A stretch of DNA of 6,891 nt, from assembly GCA_024276255.1 (NCBI GenBank), contig JAJRXO010000222.1:1-6891 (forward strand). The letters run 5' to 3'. Position 1 is the stretch's first letter; each line of letters begins with the position of its first letter. Both the position numbers and the translations under genes were made by a program. The stretch comes from Chloroflexota bacterium (GTDB taxonomy: Bacteria; Chloroflexota; Anaerolineae; J102). Under the pieces are notes generated by a model that was not told where the DNA came from, did no database searches, and was given only the letters and a program-made list of their open reading frames with translations. Below are positions 1-6,065 of this stretch, piece after piece.

Positions 1-31
1 ATGCCAGATGATGTATGGCAGGTCTGCTCAT
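1..31 (-). CDS. Possible 5' end of a leftward gene cut by the window edge
   Basis: On the minus strand an ATG at 31-29 opens a frame that runs to the window edge, reading MSRPAIHHLA. A weak GGGG ribosome-binding stretch (40-37) lies 5 nt upstream, and a good -10 box lies about 30 nt upstream (see the promoter entry). Only ten codons are visible, so no product can be proposed. The call depends on the promoter context and could easily be wrong. Confidence 0.2.
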   Translation of the reverse strand, partial: MSRPAIHHLA

Positions 32-60
32 GCCAGCCCCGTATGATGCAACGATCTCAT

Positions 61-88
61 ATTATACCCAATCACCGGCCAGAACCAA
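61..88 (-). promoter_or_regulatory. Candidate sigma-70-type promoter pointing left
   Basis: On the minus strand a perfect -10 hexamer TATAAT (plus-strand 66-61) is preceded, across a 16-bp spacer, by TTGGTT (88-83), which matches three of six -35 positions. Transcription would start near position 54 and leave the window to the left. It lies downstream of the glpX stop codon, so it would serve a separate gene. Confidence 0.4.
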
Positions 89-141
89 AGATAAAGGCAA
101 CCAACAAAACCACAACCCCTCTTCTCTCGCCTTGCCAGGAT

Positions 142-192
142 AGAACAGCCAGCAGAAAAGGGCATTACTCCGCCCCCTCCGCTGGCTGTTCT
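142..192 (-). terminator. Nested hairpin downstream of glpX, possible terminator
   Basis: A perfect 12-bp inverted repeat (142-153 and 181-192, arms AGAACAGCCAGC and GCTGGCTGTTCT) encloses 27 nt. Inside it, read on the minus strand (the glpX transcript), is a short GGGC...GCCC stem (175-172 with 163-160) followed directly by TTTT (159-156), which looks like a weak intrinsic terminator. The outer arms would compete with or extend this stem. It starts 25 nt past the glpX stop codon, where a terminator of the kbl-glpX unit is expected. The outer hairpin itself has no T-run after it. Confidence 0.4.
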
Positions 193-216
193 CAGGTAAT
201 GCACATCAATCAGGGA

Positions 217-1206
217 TCAGGGGTCGTAAGGCAGAGCGCTGTATTCCATCAGCTTATCCCAGCGATGCCGGGCCGTGATCGTACGGATGGTGCCGGTGCG
301 CGAGCGCATAACGATGCTATTGGTAATGGCGCCTCCGCCAAAATAGCGCACCCCGTTCAACAGCTCGCCGTTGGTAATGCCGGTGGCGGCGAAGAACACA
401 TTATCACCGCGCACCAGGTCGCGAATGCCGATCACCCCCTCCAGGTCCTGTTTGGCTGCCAGCGACTTGGCGATTTCTTCGTCATTGCGGGGCCACAGCT
501 TGCACTGCATGTCGCCGCCCAGGCAGATGAGTGCGGCAGCAGAGATCACAGCCTCGGGCGAGCCCCCCACCCCCATGAGCACGTCGATGCCGTAATCGGG
601 CATGCAGGTTGCAATGGCGCCGGCCACATCACCATCACGAATCAGGCGAATGCGGGCGCCCGCCGCCCGCACCTCGTGAATCAACTCGGAGTGACGGGGG
701 CGATCCAGGATCATCACCGTCACATCATCTACATCTTTTTGCAGGGCCCTGGCGATATTGGTCAGGTTTTCCTGCACAGGAGCGTTGATATCGATTACGC
801 CCGCTGCCTCCGGTCCTACTGCGATTTTGTTCATGTAAACCACATGAAACGGATCATACATGGTGCCGCGTTCGGCGATAGCCACCACGGCCAGGGCCCC
901 GTTGCCGCCTTCGGCCGTCAAGCGGGTGCCGTCGATGGGATCCACGGCAATGTCTACGGCCGGCGCCTCTCCTGTGCCCAGACGTTCGCCATTGTAGAGC
1001 ATGGGAGCCTCGTCTTTTTCGCCTTCGCCGATAATCACGACGCCATCCATCGCTACCGTGTTCAGCACCAACCGCATGGCATCGACCGCGGCTTGGTCGG
1101 CAGCGATTTTATTACCGCGTCCCATCCAGCGACCGGCAGCCAGGGCTGCGGCTTCGGTGACGCGGACCAATTCCAGGGCCAGATTGCGATCAGGGGGTTG
1201 ACTCAT
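217..1206 (-). CDS. glpX: Class II fructose-1,6-bisphosphatase (GlpX)
   Basis: Cytosolic enzyme that hydrolyses fructose-1,6-bisphosphate to fructose-6-phosphate and phosphate, the committing step of gluconeogenesis. At 329 residues it has the usual GlpX length. Family motifs are intact: the metal-site Asp in KIAADQAAVD (D37), GEGEKDEAP (60-68, with E61), DPIDGTRL (89-96, with D89 and D92), and VGGSPEAV (213-220, with E218). These correspond to the metal and catalytic positions known in E. coli GlpX. The ATG start is supported by an AAGGA at 1221-1217, 10 nt upstream. It follows kbl by 58 bp on the same strand, so the two are probably one transcript. The gene lies on the other side of an intergenic region from phosphofructokinase, the enzyme of the opposing reaction. 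In some bacteria GlpX-type enzymes also act on sedoheptulose-1,7-bisphosphate; the sequence alone does not settle this. Confidence 0.96.
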   Translation of the reverse strand: MSQPPDRNLALELVRVTEAAALAAGRWMGRGNKIAADQAAVDAMRLVLNTVAMDGVVIIGEGEKDEAPMLYNGERLGTGEAPAVDIAVDPIDGTRLTAEGGNGALAVVAIAERGTMYDPFHVVYMNKIAVGPEAAGVIDINAPVQENLTNIARALQKDVDDVTVMILDRPRHSELIHEVRAAGARIRLIRDGDVAGAIATCMPDYGIDVLMGVGGSPEAVISAAALICLGGDMQCKLWPRNDEEIAKSLAAKQDLEGVIGIRDLVRGDNVFFAATGITNGELLNGVRYFGGGAITNSIVMRSRTGTIRTITARHRWDKLMEYSALPYDP

Positions 1207-1264
1207 GAGTTCAATGTCCTTGAAGCGTAGGGGGAGTGAGTTGAATGGATGGGAGAAGAAGTTG

Positions 1265-2458
1265 TCAGGAGATCACACCCAGTTCGCGCCCGACTTTGGC
1301 AAATACTTCCAGGCCGAAATCGAGATCGTCGTGATGATGGGCCGCGGTATTCATCACCCGAATGCGCGCCAGGCCCCTGGGCACGGTGGGAAAACCGATG
1401 CTCATGGCAAAAACGCCTTCGGTAAACAAACGCTGACTGAAGGTTTTGGCCAGCCCGGCCTCGCCCAGCATGATGGGCAGGATCGGCGTCTGGCTGTGGC
1501 CGGTATCGAAGCCCAACTCCTCCATGCCGGCGCGCAGGTAACGGGCGTTGTCCCACAATTTTTGCACCCGCTCCTCGCTTTCTTCCAGTAAATCCACGGC
1601 CGCCAGGCAAGCGGCGGTGTCGGCCGGGGTGGTGGCGCTGGAGAACAGGAAGGGCCGCGCCTTCTGGCGGATATAATCCACGATCAGTTTTTTACCGGCA
1701 ATCACGCCGCCCACCACGCCAAAGGCTTTCGACAGGGTGCCGATCTCCACATCGATGCGCCCATGCAGATCGAAATGATCCACGATCCCGCGTCCGCCCC
1801 GGCCCAGCACGCCTTCGCCGTGCGCATCATCAACCATGGTCATGACGCCATAACGCTGCGCTACTTCATACAACCTGTCCAGCGGTGCGATGTCGCCATC
1901 CATGCTGAATACGCCGTCTGTGACCAGCAGGCCGCGGCGATATTGGGGCAGATGTTCCTTGATCTTGGCCTCGGCGTCGGCCGGATCGCAGTGTTCATAC
2001 ACGATGATCTTGGCGCCCGACAGGCGGCAGCCATCGATGATGGAGGCATGATTCAGACGATCCGAGAAGATCACATCGCCCTTGCCGACCAGGGGCGGAA
2101 TGGCAGCCTGATTGGCGTTAAAACCACTCTGCACGAACAGGGCATCTTCCACCCCCTTGAAGGCCGCCAGGCGTTGTTCGAGCTCGCGATGCAGGGCCGT
2201 GGTACCGGCAATGGTACGCACGGCAGCCGGCCCCACCCCCCAGCGTTCAATGGCCTCTTGCGCGGCCTGGCGCAGACGCGGGTGGTTGGCCAATCCCAGA
2301 TAGTTGTTGGTGCAGAAGTTCAACACCCGTCGCCCGTCCACCACCATCCAGGCATCGGCGGGCGACTCGATGGTGCGGATGTTGATCAGCAGGCTTTCGG
2401 CTTCCAGACGCTGCAATTCCTCATAAATGAAATTCAGTCTGGCAGAAGTATCAACCAT
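1265..2458 (-). CDS. kbl: Glycine C-acetyltransferase / 2-amino-3-ketobutyrate CoA ligase family PLP enzyme
   Basis: PLP-dependent alpha-oxoamine synthase of fold type I. The best assignment is Kbl, which interconverts 2-amino-3-oxobutyrate plus CoA with glycine plus acetyl-CoA in threonine breakdown. The 397 residues nearly equal E. coli Kbl (398). Visible landmarks are NFCTNNYLGLA (47-57), the substrate loop around RTIAGTT (81-87), SDRLNHASIIDG (132-143, with cofactor-stacking H137), TDGVFSMDGD (180-189), VDDAHGEG (209-216), and the PLP Schiff-base lysine K244 in TLSKAFG, at the same number as in E. coli Kbl. A strong GGAGG (2468-2464), 5 nt before the ATG, fixes the start. glpX follows 58 bp downstream in the same direction. 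Threonine dehydrogenase (tdh), the classical partner, is not in the window. The close relative 8-amino-7-oxononanoate synthase (BioF) is the main alternative. No biotin gene is nearby, and the N-terminal pattern resembles Kbl more. Confidence 0.85.
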   Translation of the reverse strand: MVDTSARLNFIYEELQRLEAESLLINIRTIESPADAWMVVDGRRVLNFCTNNYLGLANHPRLRQAAQEAIERWGVGPAAVRTIAGTTALHRELEQRLAAFKGVEDALFVQSGFNANQAAIPPLVGKGDVIFSDRLNHASIIDGCRLSGAKIIVYEHCDPADAEAKIKEHLPQYRRGLLVTDGVFSMDGDIAPLDRLYEVAQRYGVMTMVDDAHGEGVLGRGGRGIVDHFDLHGRIDVEIGTLSKAFGVVGGVIAGKKLIVDYIRQKARPFLFSSATTPADTAACLAAVDLLEESEERVQKLWDNARYLRAGMEELGFDTGHSQTPILPIMLGEAGLAKTFSQRLFTEGVFAMSIGFPTVPRGLARIRVMNTAAHHHDDLDFGLEVFAKVGRELGVIS

Positions 2459-2476
2459 AACGACCTCCGAAATTGA

Positions 2477-2485
2477 TTTATAGCA
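2477..2485 (-). promoter_or_regulatory. Candidate extended -10 promoter immediately upstream of kbl
   Basis: On the minus strand TGC-TATAAA (hexamer at plus-strand 2482-2477, TG at 2485-2484) fits the extended -10 pattern. No good -35 is seen 16-18 bp upstream, which an extended -10 can tolerate. Initiation would fall near 2470 and leave only about 12 nt of leader, so the GGAGG (2468-2464) would be almost at the transcript's 5' end. That tight spacing is the main reason for doubt. Confidence 0.3.
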
Positions 2486-2504
2486 ATCGAAAAAGAGATT
2501 CAGT

Positions 2505-2519
2505 GATAGCGGGACTATC
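2505..2519. repeat. Small inverted repeat upstream of kbl
   Basis: GATAG and CTATC (5-bp arms, 5-nt loop) lie about 25 bp upstream of the kbl-proximal -10 candidate, where an operator or activator site could sit. It is too short to exclude chance. Confidence 0.2.
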
Positions 2520-2632
2520 CCAACGACGCGCTTTGCCCCTCATTGCTTGCAGGTTGCACCAATCTTTCTTCCTGAACACAGGCACAAATCCATGACACAG
2601 CATGTAATTCTGGCGCATGGCACGCTCCGTTG

Positions 2633-2666
2633 GGTGACTTGGCCAAAGTGTCATCATGCAGATGAC
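2633..2666. repeat. Cluster of palindromes in the divergent region, operator-like
   Basis: The perfect 8-bp palindrome TTGGCCAA (2639-2646) sits within a longer imperfect palindrome running from TGAC (2635) to GTCA (2653). Immediately after, GTCATC (2650-2655) and GATGAC (2661-2666) form a 6-bp inverted repeat with a 5-nt spacer. Such clustering in a divergent region could bind a dimeric regulator, but no regulator family is recognised from the bases. Confidence 0.3.
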
Positions 2667-2794
2667 GAACGTGAGTAACTGCCCGGAGATGAATCTTTTT
2701 GGCGGCCAGGCCTCCGCACCAGCGAGTTTGTGAAGCGGGGGTTGCGGCGCCAGGCTGCGGGCACAGTTACGAATACGATTTGAATGACGGGTTC

Positions 2795-2823
2795 AGTATA
2801 GCACGTCGCCCCCTATCCACCAA
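2795..2823 (-). promoter_or_regulatory. Candidate leftward promoter toward kbl-glpX
   Basis: On the minus strand TTGGTG (2823-2818) and TATACT (2800-2795) are separated by 17 bp. The -10 matches five of six consensus bases and the -35 three of six. A transcript would start near 2788 and carry a leader of about 330 nt before kbl. Its -35 overlaps the -35 of the rightward candidate by two bases. Confidence 0.35.
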
Positions 2824-2850
2824 GACAAAAAGCCCAAAATACGATACAAT
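2822..2850 (+). promoter_or_regulatory. Candidate rightward promoter for phosphofructokinase
   Basis: AAGACA (2822-2827) and TACAAT (2845-2850) are 17 bp apart. The -35 matches four of six consensus bases and the -10 five of six. Transcription would start near 2857, giving a leader of about 150 nt before the ATG at 3009. The leader contains the GAATGC/GCATTC hairpin. Confidence 0.4.
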
Positions 2851-2903
2851 GGCTGACACGGGCGAATCGACAGGCCGGGAAGCTGGCGCCAATGAAGATG
2901 CCA

Positions 2904-2919
2904 GAATGCAAGCGCATTC
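2904..2919 (+). repeat. Hairpin in the phosphofructokinase leader
   Basis: Perfect inverted repeat GAATGC-aagc-GCATTC, with 6-bp arms and a 4-nt loop, lies 90 nt upstream of the start codon inside the predicted 5' leader. No T-run follows, so it is not an intrinsic terminator. It might be a regulatory stem, an operator or chance. Confidence 0.3.
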
Positions 2920-3008
2920 ATTCGTGAGTGTAAGCGTGCCTGAGCGGTTGCCCTGTCAAACCCCCTGTTTTTCCATCGCGTAAAAACCTTCATTTACCAG
3001 GAGTGACA

Positions 3009-5198
3009 ATGTCCCAAGTTCATGCAATTGCAGTTTTGACCAGCGGCGGCGATGCCCCGGGGATGAATGCGGCCATCCGTGCTGCTGTGCGCATGGCGCT
3101 GCACTGCGGCCTGGAGGTATACGGGATTCACAACGGATGGCAGGGTGCAGTGGATGGCGGGGAGGCGATTACGAAAATGACATGGGGTTCGGTGGGAGGC
3201 ATTTTACAGCGCGGAGGCACGATCCTGGGCACCGCCCGTTGCCAGGCATTCCATCATCGTGAAGGCCGGCGTCAGGCTGCGATCAACCTGTATCGCCTGG
3301 GCATCGACGGGCTGGTTGTCATCGGCGGAGAAGGATCGCTCACGGGCGCCCGCATTTTCGCCGAAGAATGGCCGCAATTGTTGCAAGAGGCCGCGGCCCA
3401 GGGGCAGATTACGCTGGAAAGCGATGCGCGGCCACAACTGGCTGTGGTGGGTCTGCCGGGCTCAATCGATAACGACACCTACGGCTCTGATATGTCGATC
3501 GGCGCTGACACAGCCCTGCACCGCATCGTGACCGCGGCCGATCAGCTGGTAAGCACAGCCTCTGCGCATCAGCGCACGTTTATCATGGAGGTGATGGGCC
3601 GACATTGTGGTTATCTGGCGCTGGCCGGCGGGCTGGCCGCGGGCAGTCATTGGGTGATCGTGCCCGAGGAGGAGCTGAAACCCCGCTGGCATCGTGAAAT
3701 GGTGAATTCATTGAAGCGCAGCCGGAAGGCCGGACGCCAACATGCTATCATCGTGGTCGCTGAAGGCGCCCGCCATCCCGATGGCCTGCCGCTCGACGCC
3801 AGCACAGTACGCGACATCCTCATGCAGCGTCTGGACGTGGAGGCGCGTGTGACCGTGTTGGGTCATGTGCAGCGCGGCGGATCGCCCAGCGCCTACGATC
3901 GGGTGCTGGCCAGCCGATTGGGAGCGGCCGCGGTCAAAGACCTGATAAATGTGGGGGCCAGCCAGGCGCCGCGCATGCTGGGCATTGTGGAAAACAAGAT
4001 TCAGAGCACGCCGCTGGCGGAAATGGTGGAAAAAAGCCGCAGCGTGGGCGAGCATATCGACGAGGGAAATTACGAAACCGCCTTGCAATTACGCGGATAC
4101 AGTTTCCAGGAACAACTCAAACTCTTTCGCCTGCTGCGACAATCCGCACCGGATGTGAAGAGCTCGCAGGGGAATCTGCTGGTGCTCACCGCAGGCCATG
4201 ATGTGCCGGGCATGAACCCATGCGTACGCGTGCTCACGCGGGTGGCGCTCAATCGGGGCTATCAGGTGCTGGCTGCCCAATATGGGTTCAGCGGCCTGCT
4301 CAGCAATCAGGTAAAGCCTCTGGCCTGGATGGAAGTCAGTGGCTGGGCAGCGCGTGGGGGCTCGGAACTGGGCACGGGCCGTTATGAACTGCATGAGCAG
4401 GATCTGCCGGCGCTGGCGGACGTGTTACGACAGCAACAGATCTCGGCCATGGTCGTTGTCGGCGGCCTGGATGCCTACCGCAATCTGGCGCTCATGCAGG
4501 CCCGACAGCAACAATACCCCGAATTCCACATCCCGGTCGTGATCATCCCCGCTTCCATCACCAACATGCTACCCAACACCGACTTTTCGTTGGGCACCGA
4601 CACAGCCCTGAACAACATCGTCTCGGCCATCGACCGCGTCAAGGACACGGCCAGCGCCAACAAGCGCGCCTTTGTCATCGAAGTCGCCGGTTATCATTCC
4701 GGTTATCTGGCCATCATGGCCGCCCTGGCCTCGGGCGCGGAGGGCATGTATATACCGGAAGAGGGCATCAGCCTGCAACAACTGGCTGACGATGTAGTTG
4801 CGCTGCGGCAGGGCTTTGCAGCCGGGAAACGGCTGGCCCTGTGGATTCAGAGCGAAAACGCCTCGCCCGTATACGATCAATCGATGGTGCGACGCATCCT
4901 GGAACAGGAAGGAGGCGAATTGTTCGATGTGCGCTCGGTTGTGCTGGGGCATATCCAGCGGGGAGGAGCGCCGTCACCCTTCGACCGTATCCTGGCCGGA
5001 CGTTTTGCTGTGGCAGCGATCGAGACCCTGAGCAACATGGCCATCGAATCAAGTCTCGATTATCAGTGTGTGGGATTGCGCGGCAAACATATCGTGGGAA
5101 AAAACCTCAGTGCAGCGCTGGAAGAAATGGATTGGCCCTACGAACGCCCCCGCGATGAATGGTTTATGGAACTGGCCGAGCTGGCACGGATTCTGTAG
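3009..5198 (+). CDS. Tandem-fused eukaryotic-type ATP-dependent 6-phosphofructokinase, degenerate C-terminal half
   Basis: Cytosolic enzyme phosphorylating fructose-6-phosphate to fructose-1,6-bisphosphate. Typical bacterial PfkA has about 320 residues; this has 729, as two PFK halves (about 1-315 and 386-710) joined by a linker. N-half: TSGGDAPGMNAAIR (11-24), R77 (like E. coli R72), GGEGS (106-110), PGSIDND (150-156) with catalytic D154 and D156, R189, MGRHCG (196-201), R280, LGHVQRGG (284-291). G109 and the Gly before SIDND indicate ATP rather than pyrophosphate as donor. C-half: GGLDA (485-489) replaces GGDGS and PASITNM (514-520) replaces PGTIDND, so T518 and M520 stand where the catalytic Asps were; Y562 replaces the Arg of MGR. 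Yet R458, R553, R642, H648 and R651 remain. This matches animal PFK, where the C-half is allosteric; the linker motif ALQLRGYSF and the ending also resemble human PFKM from memory. The ATG at 3009 has AGGAG at 2999-3003, 5 nt away. A GTG at 3003 is in frame but overlaps that AGGAG. Confidence 0.93.
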   Translation: MSQVHAIAVLTSGGDAPGMNAAIRAAVRMALHCGLEVYGIHNGWQGAVDGGEAITKMTWGSVGGILQRGGTILGTARCQAFHHREGRRQAAINLYRLGIDGLVVIGGEGSLTGARIFAEEWPQLLQEAAAQGQITLESDARPQLAVVGLPGSIDNDTYGSDMSIGADTALHRIVTAADQLVSTASAHQRTFIMEVMGRHCGYLALAGGLAAGSHWVIVPEEELKPRWHREMVNSLKRSRKAGRQHAIIVVAEGARHPDGLPLDASTVRDILMQRLDVEARVTVLGHVQRGGSPSAYDRVLASRLGAAAVKDLINVGASQAPRMLGIVENKIQSTPLAEMVEKSRSVGEHIDEGNYETALQLRGYSFQEQLKLFRLLRQSAPDVKSSQGNLLVLTAGHDVPGMNPCVRVLTRVALNRGYQVLAAQYGFSGLLSNQVKPLAWMEVSGWAARGGSELGTGRYELHEQDLPALADVLRQQQISAMVVVGGLDAYRNLALMQARQQQYPEFHIPVVIIPASITNMLPNTDFSLGTDTALNNIVSAIDRVKDTASANKRAFVIEVAGYHSGYLAIMAALASGAEGMYIPEEGISLQQLADDVVALRQGFAAGKRLALWIQSENASPVYDQSMVRRILEQEGGELFDVRSVVLGHIQRGGAPSPFDRILAGRFAVAAIETLSNMAIESSLDYQCVGLRGKHIVGKNLSAALEEMDWPYERPRDEWFMELAELARIL

Positions 5199-5217
5199 GG
5201 GGTTGTCTTGCGCTCAG

Positions 5218-5245
5218 TTGATCTTTTTGCCCTGACGTCTATAAT
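5218..5245 (+). promoter_or_regulatory. Candidate sigma-70-type promoter of the slipin gene
   Basis: TTGATC (5218-5223) and a perfect TATAAT (5240-5245) are separated by 16 bp, giving a predicted start near 5252 and a leader of about 45 nt. It lies wholly within the 99-bp gap after the phosphofructokinase stop, so the slipin is probably transcribed separately. No clear terminator is visible in the gap. Confidence 0.6.
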
Positions 5246-5297
5246 GATAGAAACTACCGATCACTTCTCGCTCTCAGTCTATTCAAGGAAATAACCC

Positions 5298-6065
5298 ATG
5301 ATCCAATTCTTTTCTGCTTTTCTTCCCTTCTTGCTGGTGGTTTTGGCCATCGTCTCCGCGGCCATCAAAATCGTTCAGGAATATGAACGAGGTGTCGTGT
5401 TTCGTTTGGGGCGTTTTGTCGGCATCCGGGGCCCTGGCCTCATCCTGCTCATCCCCTTCATCGAGCGCATGGTCAAGGTCGATCTGCGTGTGGTCACCCT
5501 CGATGTGCCCTCTCAGGAAGCCATCACCCAAGACAATGTAACCGTGCGCGTGAATGCCGTGGTGTATTTCCAGGTGATCGATCCCGACAGGGCCGTGATC
5601 AATGTAGAGGATTTTCGCCGGGCCACCGCCCAGATCGCCCAGACCACGTTGCGTTCGGTCATGGGTCAGCATGAGCTTGATGATCTGCTCTCGCGCCGCG
5701 AACGCATCAACGCGGAACTCCAGCGCATCATCGATGATTCCACCGAACCCTGGGGAATCAAAGTCTCGGTCGTGGAAGTGAAAGATGTGGAGCTGCCCAG
5801 CACCATGCAACGCGCCATGGCCCGACAGGCCGAGGCCGAACGCGAACGCCGCGCCAAGATCATCCACGCCGAAGGCGAGTATTCAGCCAGCCAGCAGTTG
5901 GCCGAAGCCGCTCGCGTGATGGCCGACTCGCCCGGGGCCATCCAGTTGCGCTATCTGCAAACGCTTACCGAAATCGCCGTGGAACAAAACTCCACCATCA
6001 TCTTCCCCCTGCCGCTGGAATTCATGGAGACCTTTCAGGGCCTGCTAGGCGGCAAAAAGGACTGA
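5298..6065 (+). CDS. Slipin / stomatin-like SPFH (Band 7) membrane protein
   Basis: Membrane-anchored scaffold of the stomatin/prohibitin/flotillin/HflK superfamily. Such proteins form large oligomeric rings in membrane microdomains and affect proteases and membrane quality control; the specific partner here is unknown. At 255 residues it has the usual slipin length. One hydrophobic segment (about 4-26) anchors the N-terminus. The SPFH core follows with EYERGVVFRLGRF (28-40), the GPGL and IPF turns, and the DNVTVRVNAVVYFQV strand region. An Ala/Glu/Arg-rich helix that should form a coiled coil covers about 175-210 (AEAERERRAK at 178-187). The C-terminal region carries LRYLQTLTEIA and the conserved TIIFPLP (233-239). 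The ATG start has AAGGA at 5285-5289, 8 nt upstream. Many slipin genes sit beside nfeD, encoding a partner membrane protein; no nfeD is visible here. HflK/HflC are less likely because of length and the slipin-type C-terminus. Confidence 0.93.
   Translation: MIQFFSAFLPFLLVVLAIVSAAIKIVQEYERGVVFRLGRFVGIRGPGLILLIPFIERMVKVDLRVVTLDVPSQEAITQDNVTVRVNAVVYFQVIDPDRAVINVEDFRRATAQIAQTTLRSVMGQHELDDLLSRRERINAELQRIIDDSTEPWGIKVSVVEVKDVELPSTMQRAMARQAEAERERRAKIIHAEGEYSASQQLAEAARVMADSPGAIQLRYLQTLTEIAVEQNSTIIFPLPLEFMETFQGLLGGKKD

Larger units (their letters stand above)
2459..3008. other. 550-bp non-coding divergent region between kbl and phosphofructokinase
   Basis: No convincing gene is seen here. The small open frames in it lack a ribosome-binding site and resemble no family I know. 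It holds a candidate extended -10 promoter next to kbl, a back-to-back promoter pair around 2795-2850, and several inverted repeats: GATAG/CTATC (2505-2509, 2515-2519), an 8-bp palindrome TTGGCCAA (2639-2646) inside a longer imperfect one, GTCATC/GATGAC (2650-2655, 2661-2666), and GAATGC/GCATTC (2904-2909, 2914-2919). No tRNA, CRISPR or recognisable riboswitch was seen. Confidence 0.6.

Noticed and set aside
1..1230. A 409-codon open frame on the plus strand covering glpX
   Set aside because: It lies antisense to a clear glpX with all family motifs. Its translation is His/Gly/Ala-rich with no family resemblance, as expected for the antisense shadow of a GC-rich gene.
1763..2476. A 237-codon plus-strand frame antisense to kbl
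   Set aside because: Shadow of kbl. No motif is recognisable, and kbl has its PLP lysine, ribosome-binding site and full family length.
2699..2983. A 94-codon plus-strand frame in the divergent region
   Set aside because: TTG start with no ribosome-binding site, no recognisable protein pattern, and it overlaps the promoter candidates.
2793..2993. A 66-codon minus-strand frame in the divergent region
   Set aside because: Composition looks random, no family resemblance, and it spans the candidate promoters of both flanking units.
3003..3008. GTG at 3003 as the phosphofructokinase start
   Set aside because: It overlaps the AGGAG that serves the ATG at 3009 and would have no properly spaced ribosome-binding site of its own.
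3009..5198. Reading the double PFK as two separate genes or a frameshifted pair
   Set aside because: One uninterrupted frame runs through both halves, and the linker carries conserved eukaryote-like motifs, so it is a true fusion.
3009..5198. Pyrophosphate-dependent PFK
   Set aside because: The catalytic half has Gly (not Asp) after the GG-acidic motif and Gly (not Lys) before SIDND, both ATP-type signatures.
5283..5867. A 194-codon minus-strand frame over the slipin gene
   Set aside because: Asp/His/Gly-rich shadow frame; the sense strand encodes a full-length SPFH protein with its own promoter and ribosome-binding site.
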